A stretch of DNA of 32,659 nt, taken from an uncultured Pseudoxanthomonas sp. (GTDB lineage Bacteria; Pseudomonadota; Gammaproteobacteria; Xanthomonadales; Xanthomonadaceae). The translations under genes were made by a program, and so were the position numbers. The notes beneath the pieces are model-generated. The model searched no databases. It had not been told where the DNA came from and saw only the letters and a list, made by a program, of their open reading frames with translations. The stretch spans positions 1 through 32,659 of the forward strand of contig CALJUL010000118.1 in the NCBI GenBank assembly GCA_937975725.1, read 5' to 3'. Each line of letters begins with the position of its first letter. The first letter of the stretch is position 1. Below are positions 1-7,461 of this stretch, in pieces.

Positions 1-112
1 CGCCGCCGATGGCGACCGCGTGGTCTTCCAGCACCACGCCGTGCGGGACGACCGGCACCACGAAACCGGCTTCGATCAACAGGTCGCAGGCTTCGGGGGC
101 GCGTTCGCTCAT
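1..112 (-). CDS. TRZ/ATZ-type amidohydrolase, N-terminus only
   Basis: A reading frame starts with ATG at 112 and runs off the left edge, so only 37 residues are visible. The segment reads CDLLIEAGFVVPVVPHGVVL and continues with EDHAVAIGG. This resembles the first beta-strands of COG0402 amidohydrolases (methylthioadenosine/S-adenosylhomocysteine deaminase and related TRZ/ATZ hydrolases), which deaminate purine-type substrates in the cytoplasm. The metal-binding HxH and later active-site motifs lie outside the window, so the substrate cannot be judged. It lies 13 bases downstream of the small membrane gene on the same strand and may be read through from efp. Confidence 0.5.
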   Translation of the reverse strand, partial: MSERAPEACDLLIEAGFVVPVVPHGVVLEDHAVAIGG

Positions 113-125
113 CGCGTGTCGGTTC

Positions 126-335
126 TCAGAATCCCAGGGTATAGGTCAGGCCGATGGCGCCTGCGCCGAACAGCAGCCAGCACAGCAGCATCAGCGCCAG
201 CGCGCGGCCGTAGCCCAGCCGCGGCACGGCCGGGAACAGCCGCGGCAGGGTGGCGTTCCAGCACAGCATCACGCCCAGCCCGGCGAGCAGCACGCCGACC
301 GCCCAGACGCCCAGGTAGAAGGCGAGCTGCTCCAT
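126..335 (-). CDS. small two-helix membrane protein coupled to efp
   Basis: A 69-residue protein that I do not recognise. It has two hydrophobic helices, about residues 5-25 (LAFYLGVWAVGVLLAGLGVM) and 45-66 (ALALMLLCWLLFGAGAIGLT), joined by a short basic, proline-containing loop (PRLFPAVPRLGYGR). This fits an inner-membrane hairpin. Its ATG shares one base with the efp stop codon (TGATG at 333-337), so translation is probably coupled to EF-P. Small hydrophobic proteins of this kind are usually annotated only as hypothetical. The coupling and the clean two-helix pattern support a real gene. The function is unknown. Confidence 0.65.
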   Translation of the reverse strand: MEQLAFYLGVWAVGVLLAGLGVMLCWNATLPRLFPAVPRLGYGRALALMLLCWLLFGAGAIGLTYTLGF

Positions 336-901
336 CACTTCACGCGGCTGACGTATTCGCCGGAACGGGTGTCGACTTTGATGATCTCTTCCTGGCCCAC
401 GAACAGCGGCACGCGCACCACGGCGCCGGTTTCCAGCGTGGCCGGCTTGCCGCCGCCGCCGGAGGTGTCGCCGCGCACGCCCGGGTCGGTCTCGACGATC
501 TTCAGCTCGACGAAGTTGGGCGGGGTGACCATGATCGGGGTGCCGTTCCACAGCGTCACCACGCATTCCTCCTCGCCCTTCAGCCACTTCTCGGCGCCGC
601 CCATGCCGGCCTTGTCGGCCTGCACCTGCTCGAAGGTCTCCTGCTGCATGAAGTGCCAGTACTCGCCGTCGGAATACAGATACTGCATGTCGGTGTCCAC
701 CACGTCCGCCGCCTCGACCGAGTCGGTCGACTTCATGGTGATTTCCTGCACGCGGCCGGTGCGGATCTGGCGATACTTCACGCGGGTGAAGGCCTGGCCC
801 TTGCCCGGCTTGACGTATTCGGTGTCGCTGATGATCGCCGGTTCGTTGTTGACCAGGATCTTCATCCCGTTCTTGACGTCGTTCATGCCGTAACTGGCCA
901 T
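335..901 (-). CDS. efp: elongation factor P
   Basis: EF-P binds ribosomes stalled on consecutive prolines and stimulates peptide-bond formation. The 188-residue length is normal. The N-terminal KOW-like domain carries the loop KPGKGQAF with Lys34, the position that is beta-lysylated in Escherichia coli EF-P. The rest (for example VELKIVETDPGVRGDTSGGG and VPLFVGQEEIIKVDTRSGEY) is typical of EF-P domains II and III. AAGGAG lies eight bases before the ATG at 901. The modifying aminomutase gene epmB is divergent from it, starting 100 bases away, which fits a Lys34-type EF-P. The ligase gene epmA is not in this window. Confidence 0.97.
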   Translation of the reverse strand: MASYGMNDVKNGMKILVNNEPAIISDTEYVKPGKGQAFTRVKYRQIRTGRVQEITMKSTDSVEAADVVDTDMQYLYSDGEYWHFMQQETFEQVQADKAGMGGAEKWLKGEEECVVTLWNGTPIMVTPPNFVELKIVETDPGVRGDTSGGGGKPATLETGAVVRVPLFVGQEEIIKVDTRSGEYVSRVK

Positions 902-952
902 GCGGAAACTCCTTGGGTATGGCCGACCCGCCGCGGGGCGCGGCCGGCCGGA

Positions 953-958
953 TAGAAT
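953..958 (+). promoter_or_regulatory. candidate -10 element for epmB
   Basis: TAGAAT lies in the 100-base divergent region between efp and epmB, 43 bases before the epmB ATG. The same hexamer is the -10 of the strong tRNA promoter at 14229-14234. I see no good -35 at the right spacing, so the call rests on the hexamer and its location. Confidence 0.3.
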
Positions 959-1001
959 GGGGGACCCACCGGACCCGGCGGGTGCTTGTTTCTGGCCGTC
1001 T

Positions 1002-2021
1002 ATGATAACCGCAGCCCCCGACCCCCGACAGCCCGCACCCCTGCAGCCGCCCCGCTGGCAGCAGGCCTGGCGCGCCAGCGTGCGCGACCCGCGCGAGCTG
1101 TTGCGCCTGCTGGGACTGGAGGCGCTGGCCGGCCGCGTGTCCGACGCGGCCGCGGAGCAGTTCCCGCTGCGGGTGCCGCGGAGCTTCGTGGCGCGCATGC
1201 GCCCGGGCGATCCGCACGACCCCCTGCTGCGGCAGGTGCTGCCGCTGGACGAGGAAATGCGCCCGGCCGCCGGCTTCGGGCTGGACGCAGTGGGCGACGC
1301 CGCCGCCCGCACCGGGACCGGGGTGATCCAGAAGTACCGCGGCCGCGCCCTGCTGGTGGCCACCGGCAGTTGCGCGGTGAACTGCCGCTACTGCTTCCGC
1401 CGGCACTTTCCCTATCCGGACGAGACCGCCGCCCGCGACGGCTGGCGCGAGGCCGTGGAGCTGATCCGCGCCGACCCCGGCATCGAGGAAGTGCTGCTGT
1501 CCGGCGGCGACCCGCTGTCACTGGCCACGTCCAAGCTGGCCGAACTGACCGGCGCGCTGGCGGGTATCCCCCACATCAAGCGCCTGCGCATCCACAGCCG
1601 CCTGCCCATCGTGCTGCCCGAGCGCGTGGACGATGGCCTGCTGGCCTGGCTGTCCGCACTGCCCTGGCCGGTGGCGCTGGTCGTCCACGCCAACCATGCC
1701 AACGAGTTCGACGCCGATGTGGACGCGGCGCTGGCGCGCCTGCGCGGCGTCGGCGCGCACCTGCTCAACCAGGCGGTGCTGCTGCGCGGCGTGAACGACA
1801 GCGTGGACGCACTGGCCGCCCTGTGCGAACGCGGCTTCGCCGCCGGCGTCCTGCCCTACTACCTGCACCAACTGGACCGGGTGGCCGGCGTGGCCCATTT
1901 CGAAGTGGACGACGCGCGTGCCAAAGCCCTGCACACGACCCTCGCCGCGCGCCTGTCCGGCTACCTGGTACCGAAGCTGGTGCGGGAAGTGCCGGGGGAC
2001 ACCGGCAAGCGGCCGCTGTAG
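1002..2021 (+). CDS. epmB: EF-P (R)-beta-lysylation aminomutase EpmB, radical SAM
   Basis: EpmB converts (S)-alpha-lysine to (R)-beta-lysine, which EpmA attaches to Lys34 of EF-P. The 339-residue product carries the radical SAM cluster motif CAVNCRYC (Cys124, Cys128, Cys131), followed by FRRHFPY. It also has the SAM-binding GGDPLSL stretch and the C-terminal LPYYLHQLDRVAGVAHFEV region typical of the KamA/YjeK family. The ATG at 1002 gives a length close to the E. coli enzyme. An upstream in-frame start at 900 would add a 34-residue tail unlike the family. The gene is divergent from efp, its substrate. Confidence 0.93.
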   Translation: MITAAPDPRQPAPLQPPRWQQAWRASVRDPRELLRLLGLEALAGRVSDAAAEQFPLRVPRSFVARMRPGDPHDPLLRQVLPLDEEMRPAAGFGLDAVGDAAARTGTGVIQKYRGRALLVATGSCAVNCRYCFRRHFPYPDETAARDGWREAVELIRADPGIEEVLLSGGDPLSLATSKLAELTGALAGIPHIKRLRIHSRLPIVLPERVDDGLLAWLSALPWPVALVVHANHANEFDADVDAALARLRGVGAHLLNQAVLLRGVNDSVDALAALCERGFAAGVLPYYLHQLDRVAGVAHFEVDDARAKALHTTLAARLSGYLVPKLVREVPGDTGKRPL

Positions 2022-2055
2022 GCGGTGGGGAGCCGCGCCGGTGGCGCGGGCAAGG

Positions 2056-2079
2056 GTGAGTCGGCCGCTTCGCGGCCTG
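2056..2079. repeat. hairpin repeat, copy 1
   Basis: A 24-base unit with the core GGCCGCTTCGCGGCC (6-bp stem, three-base loop). It is matched by 2277-2300 with one difference in the loop (TTC against TGC). GCCGGTGGCGC lies just upstream of both copies. It looks like a small REP-type intergenic repeat. Confidence 0.55.
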
Positions 2080-2141
2080 CCAGTCGAAAGAGTGCTTTCC
2101 TGCTGACGCAGGCTGCGCAGCCGCCGGGTTTTCCCTATCGG

Positions 2142-2174
2142 TGTAGGAGCAATGCGGCTTCGTGATGCTGCGAC
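2142..2174. repeat. degraded AGGAGCGGCTTC-type REP
   Basis: TGTAGGAGC, then GCGGCTTC, then GCGACC occur in the same order as in the outer arm of the element at 24394, but with short insertions between the blocks. No matching right arm is visible nearby, so this is probably a decayed solo copy. Confidence 0.4.
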
Positions 2175-2276
2175 CTTGTGTCGCAGATGGGGCGGGAAGT
2201 GGCGGGCGGCATGGGCAAAACGATGGTTGCAGGCCGGGGGGGATCGTGCCGGTGGCGCAATAGAAGGCGGCGAGAA

Positions 2277-2300
2277 GTGAGTCGGCCGCTGCGCGGCCTG
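2277..2300. repeat. hairpin repeat, copy 2
   Basis: Second copy of the 24-base hairpin unit, 221 bases downstream of the first in the same orientation. The core is GGCCGCTGCGCGGCC, and the flanking GCCGGTGGCGC is again present upstream. Confidence 0.55.
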
Positions 2301-2394
2301 TGAGCGGGAGCGTTTCTCTTGTTGGCAGGCGGTGGGCGACTCCCCTGCCGATGCACGAAGCCTGCAACTTTCCTGCTCTTCTGCGACGGCTGCA

Positions 2395-2424
2395 TTGGAC
2401 GCCCCTGCCGCCTTCGTGTATTAA
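2395..2424 (+). promoter_or_regulatory. putative sigma-70 promoter of fimX
   Basis: TTGGAC (2395-2400) and TATTAA (2419-2424) are separated by 18 bases. They end 27 bases before the fimX ATG, which would give a short leader. The ribosome-binding sequence before the ATG is weak (GGCGGA). Confidence 0.5.
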
Positions 2425-2451
2425 AGCCCGCACCTCCGGCGGACACGCTGC

Positions 2452-4527
2452 ATGCAGATCGGCAAAGACACCACGCTCAGGCTCACCCTCGTCGACGACA
2501 GCGGCGAGGACGCGGAAGCCGTCGTCTCGGCCCTGCGCAACGGCGGCATCGCGGTGCGCCCGCTGCGTCCGCTGGACCCGGCCGAACTGCAGCAGATGGT
2601 CGCCTCCCAGCCGATGGACCTGCTGCTGGCCTCGCGCTCGGCCACCGGCATCCCGCTGGCCACGGTGCTGGCGCAGGTGGACGCCAGCGGCAAGGACATC
2701 CCGGTCATCGTGCTGGCCGATGCCCTCAGCGAAGCCGACCTGCTGGCCGACCAGACCGCCGGCGCGCGCGCCGTCGCCCTGCGCGGACGTACCGACCACG
2801 TGCTGACCGTGCTGCGCCGGGAATGGGCCGACCTGGCCGCGCGGCGCTCGCAGCGCCTGCTGGAAAGCCAGCTCCGCGAGACCGAGCGCCGCTGCGATGC
2901 GCTGATCTCGTCCTCGCGCGACCCCATCGCCTACATCCACGAAGGCATGCACATCCGCGCCAACGACGCCTACCTGGAGATGTTCGGGTTCGAGTCGTTC
3001 GAAGACGTGGAGGGACTGTCGCTGCTGGACCTGGTGGCGCCGCAGTACGTTTCCGACTTCAAGGCCCTGCTGAAGAAGCTGGGCAAGGGCGAACCGCCGC
3101 CGCCGCGCTTCGAGCTGGAAGCGCGCAGCCTGGACGGCGACAGTTTCCCGGCCACGCTGGAATTCGCTACCGCCACCTACGAGGGCGAAGCCTGCGTGCA
3201 GGTGGTGTTCCGCCGCCGCGAGGAGTTCGATCCCGAACTGGCCCGCGAGGTGGAAGAGCTTCGCCAGCGCGACCAGGGCACCGGGCTAATGAACCGCCCC
3301 ACCTTCCTGCGCGAATTGGAAACCGCGGTGGCGCAGGTCGCGCGCGGCGAGCATCCGTTCGGCCTGCTGCTGATCGAGCCCGACCACTACCAGCGCCTGC
3401 TGTCGGAGATCGGTATCGGCTCGGCCGACGACCTGGTGGCCGCCCTGGCCGCGCGCCTGTCGGAGAAGCTGGACGAAGGCTGCACCGCCGCCCGCTTCGG
3501 CGAGCGCACCTTCGCCGTGCTGCTGCGCGGCAACCACGCGCGCACCACCGAACTGGCCGAGAAGCTGCGGGCCTCGTTCGCCTCGCACGTGTTCAACGTC
3601 GGCGAACGCTCGGCCGCGGTGACCGCCAGCATCGGCGGCGTGCAGATCGGCGAGAAGATCGCCAGCGTCGGCCCGGTGCTGACGCGCGCCACCGACAGCC
3701 TGCAGACCGCCAGCAACCTGGGCGGCAACCGCGTCGAGATCTTCGACCCCGGCGCGGTGGACCGCGCCGAGGAAGAGCGCGTGCAGAACTGGATCAACCG
3801 ATTGATGGCCGCGCTGCAGGACGGCAGCTTCCACCTGCACTACCAGCCGGTGGTCAGCCTGCAGGGCGAGTCCGGCGAAGTGTACGAAGCGCTGCTGCGT
3901 CTGGAATCCGGCGGCGAACTGGTGTCGCCGCAGTCCTTCATCGGCATCGCCGAGGAACACGGCCTGCTCGGCGACATCGACCGCTGGGTGGTGGGCCGCG
4001 CCATCGAAGTGCTGGCCGAGCGCCGGCGCGGCGGCCACGACACCCGCCTGGTAGTGAAGGTCAGCCCGGCCTCGTTCGCCGACGACCGCCTGCTGCAATT
4101 GCTGGCGCGCGAGCTGGCCGCGCACGACGTGCCCGGCGACCGCCTGTGGCTGCAGACGCCCGAGTCCAAGGTGTTCACCCACCTGCGCCAAGCCCAGGCC
4201 TTCCAGGCCGGCGCGGCGCGGCTGGGCTGCCGGGTGGGCCTGGAGCATTTCGGCGCGGGGCTGGATTCGTTCCAGTTGCTGTCGCACTTCAAGCCGACCT
4301 TCCTCAAGATCGACCGCGTGTTCTCCGCCGACCTGGGCAAGACCCCGGAGCACCAGGAGAAGATCCGCGAGATCGCCGCCCGCGCGCAGACGCTGGGCAT
4401 CCTGACCGTCGCCGAACACGTGCAGGACGCGGCGACCATGGCCTTCCTGTTCACCACCGGCGTGGATTACGTGGAAGGCCACTTCCTCGCCTCGTCCGGC
4501 CCGGCGATGAACTACGACTTCGGCTGA
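2452..4527 (+). CDS. fimX: FimX-type degenerate REC-PAS-GGDEF-EAL protein
   Basis: FimX is a cytoplasmic c-di-GMP-binding protein that acts with a PilZ protein and PilB to promote type IV pilus assembly. The 691-residue product has the FimX order: receiver-like domain about 10-125, PAS about 145-255, GGDEF-like 270-430 and EAL-like 445-690. The signature residues are degenerate. The receiver has Ala or Ser where the phospho-accepting Asp is expected (DLLLAS, 56-61). GGDEF is replaced by FGERTF (349-354). In the EAL domain the EAL triplet is kept (479-481), but the metal-binding DDFG is EHFG (598-601). It is therefore likely to bind c-di-GMP rather than make or cut it. Residues 215-218 are PPPP, an EF-P-dependent stall motif, with efp nearby. 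The assignment is by architecture and length. Confidence 0.85.
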   Translation: MQIGKDTTLRLTLVDDSGEDAEAVVSALRNGGIAVRPLRPLDPAELQQMVASQPMDLLLASRSATGIPLATVLAQVDASGKDIPVIVLADALSEADLLADQTAGARAVALRGRTDHVLTVLRREWADLAARRSQRLLESQLRETERRCDALISSSRDPIAYIHEGMHIRANDAYLEMFGFESFEDVEGLSLLDLVAPQYVSDFKALLKKLGKGEPPPPRFELEARSLDGDSFPATLEFATATYEGEACVQVVFRRREEFDPELAREVEELRQRDQGTGLMNRPTFLRELETAVAQVARGEHPFGLLLIEPDHYQRLLSEIGIGSADDLVAALAARLSEKLDEGCTAARFGERTFAVLLRGNHARTTELAEKLRASFASHVFNVGERSAAVTASIGGVQIGEKIASVGPVLTRATDSLQTASNLGGNRVEIFDPGAVDRAEEERVQNWINRLMAALQDGSFHLHYQPVVSLQGESGEVYEALLRLESGGELVSPQSFIGIAEEHGLLGDIDRWVVGRAIEVLAERRRGGHDTRLVVKVSPASFADDRLLQLLARELAAHDVPGDRLWLQTPESKVFTHLRQAQAFQAGAARLGCRVGLEHFGAGLDSFQLLSHFKPTFLKIDRVFSADLGKTPEHQEKIREIAARAQTLGILTVAEHVQDAATMAFLFTTGVDYVEGHFLASSGPAMNYDFG

Positions 4528-4540
4528 CCGCCCGCACTCA

Positions 4541-4710
4541 CCTGCAGGAGCGGCTTCAGCCGAGACCGCGGCCCCCGAACAAGCCTTTGGCCACGGATTG
4601 CGCGGATCAACACGGATAAAGCTTTTTGCTTTGATCCGCGTAATCCGCGTGATCCGTGGCGAATGCTTTACCTGCCGGTCTCCGGTCGCGGCTGAAGCCG
4701 CTCCTGCAGG
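4541..4710. repeat. 170-bp composite palindromic element, copy A
   Basis: The outer arms are a perfect 22-bp inverted repeat (4541-4562 against 4689-4710) with the core AGGAGCGGCTTCAGCCG, and complementarity continues for several bases. Inside lies a second imperfect inverted repeat (about 4591-4659) made of CGGAT words spaced 8-10 bases apart on the left and ATCCG words on the right, closing on an AAAGC...GCTTT tip. The whole could fold into one long hairpin. It lies between the convergent fimX and htpX genes. A closely similar element lies at 24394-24574. Confidence 0.85.
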
Positions 4711-4717
4711 GGAAACG

Positions 4718-4743
4718 AAGAACCCGCCTTGCGGCGGGTTCTT
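4718..4743 (-). terminator. hairpin terminator downstream of htpX
   Basis: AAGAACCCGCC and GGCGGGTTCTT form an 11-bp stem around a TTGC loop. On the minus strand the stem ends in TTCTT and runs on into CGTTTCC. It lies 36 bases after the htpX stop and could also stop transcripts arriving from fimX. Confidence 0.75.
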
Positions 4744-4779
4744 CGGGTCGGGGCCCGTGCGCGGTGCGCCGGGACGCGT

Positions 4780-5646
4780 CTACGCGGCGCGCAGGGCGGC
4801 GATGCGCTCTTCCAGCGGCGGGTGGCTCAGGAACAGCTTCTTCAGGCCTTGGCCGATGCCGCCGGCGATGCCGAACGCCTCCACCTGCGCCGGCAGCGTG
4901 CTGGGGCGGTGTTGCTGTTGCAGGCGCTCCAGCGCGGCGATCATCTTCTGCCGGCCGGCGAGCGAGGCGCCGCCGTGGTCGGCGCGGAATTCGCGGCGGC
5001 GCGAGAACCACATCGCGATCATGGTGGCGAACAGGCCGAACACGACTTCCAACACCATCACGATCAGGTAGTAGGCGAAGCCGCGGCCGCCGTTGTCGCG
5101 GTTGCCTGACAGGGCGCTGTCCACGATGCCGCCCACCACGCGCGCCAGCACGATGACGAAGGTGTTCAGCACGCCCTGCAGCAGCGCCATCGTCACCATG
5201 TCGCCGTTGGCGACGTGGCTGACCTCGTGGCCCAGCACGGCCTCGGCCTCGTCGCGGCTCATGCCGCGCAACAGGCCGGTGGACACGGCGACCAGCGCGT
5301 TGTTGCGGTTGGCGCCGGTGGCGAAGGCGTTGATTTCCGGCGCGTCGTAGACGGCCACTTCCGGCATGCCGATGCCGGCGGCCTGCGCCTGCCGCTGCAC
5401 CGTGGCCAGCAGCCAGCGCTCGGCGTCGTTGCGCGGCTGGGTGACGACCTGCGCGCCGGTGGCGCGCTTGGCCATCCACTTGGACGTCAGCAGCGACACC
5501 AGCGAGCCGCCGAAGCCGAAGATCGCCGCCATCACCAGCAGCCCGCTCATCTGGCGCGGATCGACGCCCAGCAGCGACATGACGATGCCGGCCAGCACCA
5601 GCACGGCCAGGTTGGTGGCGAGGAACAGGGCGATGCGGTTGAACAC
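4780..5646 (-). CDS. htpX: protease HtpX
   Basis: HtpX is an inner-membrane zinc metallopeptidase that helps degrade misfolded membrane proteins together with FtsH. The 288-residue length is normal. Two N-terminal membrane segments (about 5-27 and 34-54) precede the zinc motif HEVSH (140-144). Two further hydrophobic segments (about 155-176 and 192-213) follow. The third zinc ligand is Glu219 in REFRADHGGASLAG. The start is GTG at 5646 with GGAG upstream. The C-terminal LSHPPLEERIAAL is characteristic of the family. It is divergent from gluQ across 117 bases. Confidence 0.96.
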   Translation of the reverse strand: MFNRIALFLATNLAVLVLAGIVMSLLGVDPRQMSGLLVMAAIFGFGGSLVSLLTSKWMAKRATGAQVVTQPRNDAERWLLATVQRQAQAAGIGMPEVAVYDAPEINAFATGANRNNALVAVSTGLLRGMSRDEAEAVLGHEVSHVANGDMVTMALLQGVLNTFVIVLARVVGGIVDSALSGNRDNGGRGFAYYLIVMVLEVVFGLFATMIAMWFSRRREFRADHGGASLAGRQKMIAALERLQQQHRPSTLPAQVEAFGIAGGIGQGLKKLFLSHPPLEERIAALRAA

Positions 5647-5706
5647 GGGCGGCCATCTCCGGGGCGTGAACGAGGGGATACGCGGCGAACGTGCGGCTGC
5701 GGCGGC

Positions 5707-5712
5707 TAGAAT
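5707..5712 (+). promoter_or_regulatory. candidate -10 element for gluQ
   Basis: TAGAAT lies 52 bases before the gluQ ATG in the htpX/gluQ divergent region. It is identical to the -10 of the tRNA promoter in this window. No convincing -35 is visible. Confidence 0.3.
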
Positions 5713-5763
5713 TCAAGCGCGTGGCTGACTGCACGGTTCAGCTTCACTTCTTCACTACGACGA

Positions 5764-6675
5764 ATGACCGCTTCCCTTCCCTATCGCGGGCGATTCGCGC
5801 CCTCGCCCACCGGCCCGCTGCATTTCGGCTCACTCGTCGCCGCGCTGGGCAGTTGGCTGCTGGCGCGCCATCACGGCGGCGAATGGCTGGTACGGGTGGA
5901 GGACCTGGACCCGCCGCGCGAAGTCCCCGGCGCGGCGCAGGCGCAACTGGCGACGCTGGCCGCATTCGGCATGGAATCGGACGGCCCGGTGGCGTGGCAG
6001 AGCCGGCGCCATGCGCTGTACGAGGAAGCGCTGGCACGCCTGCTCGCGTCCGGCGCGGCCTTCCCCTGCCATTGCAGCCGCAGCGACCTGGCGGCGGTGG
6101 GCGGCATCCACCGGCAGTGCATCGCCGGCGGCCGGGCGCGCACGCCGGCGATCCGGCTGCGCGTGGCGGACGCGAGCCGGGTCGCCTTCGACGACGGACT
6201 GCAAGGACGCTGCGAACAAGCCGTGGACCGCGAGGTCGGCGATTTCGTGCTGCGGCGCGCCGACGGCTTCTGGGCCTACCAGCTCGCGGTGGTGGTGGAC
6301 GATGCCGCACAGGGCATCACTCACGTGGTGCGCGGCGCGGACCTGCTGGACTCCACGCCGCGGCAGATCCTGCTGCAACGCGCGCTGGGCCTGCCCACGC
6401 CGCACTACCTGCACCTGCCGCTGATCGTGGACGACGCCGGGCAGAAACTGTCCAAGTCACTGGCAGCGCTGCCGCTGGACGATGCCTCGCCGCTGCCCGC
6501 GCTGCGCGCCGCCTGGATAGTGCTGGGGCAGTCGGCGCAACCGCTGGCGGCGCTGGCTTCGGTGCCGGCCTGGATGGCCGCCGCCGCACGGCATTTCGTG
6601 CCCGCCGCATTGCCTCACACGTCCGCCGTGACGCTTGCCGCGTCGCACAACGCGCCTGCCGCGAACGCTGTCTAG
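5764..6675 (+). CDS. gluQ: glutamyl-Q tRNA(Asp) synthetase
   Basis: The enzyme attaches glutamate to the queuosine base in the anticodon of tRNA(Asp). It is a shortened glutamyl-tRNA synthetase without an anticodon-binding domain, and the 303-residue length fits. Visible motifs are RFAPSPTGPLHFGSL (HIGH-type HFGS at 20-23), the zinc-knuckle cysteines Cys102 and Cys104 (PCHCSRSDL) with Cys119, and KLSKS at 228-232. The ATG at 5764 immediately precedes the conserved start MTASLPYRGRFAPSPTG. The TAG stop at 6673 forms part of a TAGAAT hexamer that could serve as a -10 for the following phaB, so the two genes may be only partly co-transcribed. Confidence 0.94.
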   Translation: MTASLPYRGRFAPSPTGPLHFGSLVAALGSWLLARHHGGEWLVRVEDLDPPREVPGAAQAQLATLAAFGMESDGPVAWQSRRHALYEEALARLLASGAAFPCHCSRSDLAAVGGIHRQCIAGGRARTPAIRLRVADASRVAFDDGLQGRCEQAVDREVGDFVLRRADGFWAYQLAVVVDDAAQGITHVVRGADLLDSTPRQILLQRALGLPTPHYLHLPLIVDDAGQKLSKSLAALPLDDASPLPALRAAWIVLGQSAQPLAALASVPAWMAAAARHFVPAALPHTSAVTLAASHNAPAANAV

Positions 6676-6720
6676 AATCGGGACGACCGCCGGATTGGCG
6701 GAGGAACGGAGAAACACGAC

Positions 6721-7461
6721 ATGACATCGCGCGTCGCCCTGGTCACGGGCGGCACCGGAGGTATCGGTACCGCCATCTGCAAGAAACTGGCCGACATGGG
6801 CCACAAGGTCGCCACCAACTACCGCAACGAAGAGAAGGCCCGGGCCTGGCAGGCGCAGATGAAGGCCGAGGGCTACGACTTCGCGCTGGTCAAGGGCGAT
6901 GTCACTTCGCCCGACGAGGCGCAGGCGATGGTCAAGGAAGTCGAACAGACGCTCGGCCCGGTCGAGATCCTGATCAACAACGCCGGCATCACCCGCGACG
7001 GCACCTTCCACAAGATGACCGCCGCGCAATGGGGCGACGTCATCAACACCAACCTCAACTCGGTATTCAACGTCACCCGCCCGGTGATCGAGGGCATGCG
7101 CGACCGCAAGTGGGGCCGGATCATCCAGATCAGCTCGATCAACGGCCTGAAGGGCCAGTACGGCCAGGCCAACTACGCAGCCGCCAAGGCCGGCATGCAC
7201 GGCTTCACCATTTCGCTGGCGCGCGAGAACGCCAAGCTCGGCATCACCGTCAACACGGTCTCGCCCGGCTACGTGGCCACCGACATGGTGATGGCGGTGC
7301 CGGAGGAAGTGCGCGCCAAGATCGCCGCCGACATCCCCACCGGCCGCCTCGGCAAGCCGGAGGAGATCGCCTACGCGGTCGGCTTCCTGGTGGACGAGCA
7401 GGCCGCCTGGATCACCGGCTCCAACCTGGACATCAACGGCGGCCACCACATGGGCTGGTGA
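6721..7461 (+). CDS. phaB: acetoacetyl-CoA reductase PhaB, paralogue 1
   Basis: This short-chain dehydrogenase reduces acetoacetyl-CoA to (R)-3-hydroxybutyryl-CoA for polyhydroxyalkanoate synthesis. The 246-residue length equals that of Cupriavidus PhaB. Motifs are the Rossmann glycine motif TGGTGGIG (9-16), NNAG (86-89), the catalytic Ser139, and YAAAK with Tyr152 and Lys156. The stretches NNAGITRD and YGQANYAAAKAGMHGFT are PhaB-specific. After beta-strand 2 it has NYRNEEKAR with no acidic residue, consistent with NADPH use. GGAG motifs occur 12-20 bases upstream of the ATG. A second paralogue lies at 8235, beyond phaR. No PHA synthase gene is visible. Confidence 0.9.
   Translation: MTSRVALVTGGTGGIGTAICKKLADMGHKVATNYRNEEKARAWQAQMKAEGYDFALVKGDVTSPDEAQAMVKEVEQTLGPVEILINNAGITRDGTFHKMTAAQWGDVINTNLNSVFNVTRPVIEGMRDRKWGRIIQISSINGLKGQYGQANYAAAKAGMHGFTISLARENAKLGITVNTVSPGYVATDMVMAVPEEVRAKIAADIPTGRLGKPEEIAYAVGFLVDEQAAWITGSNLDINGGHHMGW

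Larger units (their letters stand above)
2022..2394. other. gene-free spacer with dispersed-repeat fragments
   Basis: No convincing gene lies between epmB and the fimX promoter. The stretch contains two imperfect copies of a hairpin repeat (2056-2079 and 2277-2300), each preceded by GCCGGTGGCGC within about 30 bases. It also holds a degraded copy of the AGGAGCGGCTTC repeat at 2142-2174. Short open frames here are not protein-like. Confidence 0.6.

Noticed and set aside
2319..4619. A 766-codon frame overlapping fimX on the same strand
   Set aside because: The translation is arginine/alanine-rich and low in complexity. The alternative frame encodes recognisable PAS, GGDEF-like and EAL-like domains.
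4591..4659. Regularly spaced CGGAT/ATCCG words taken as a CRISPR or iteron array
   Set aside because: The words are only five bases long, the spacing varies, and left and right sets are inverted relative to each other. They form hairpin arms, not a direct-repeat array.
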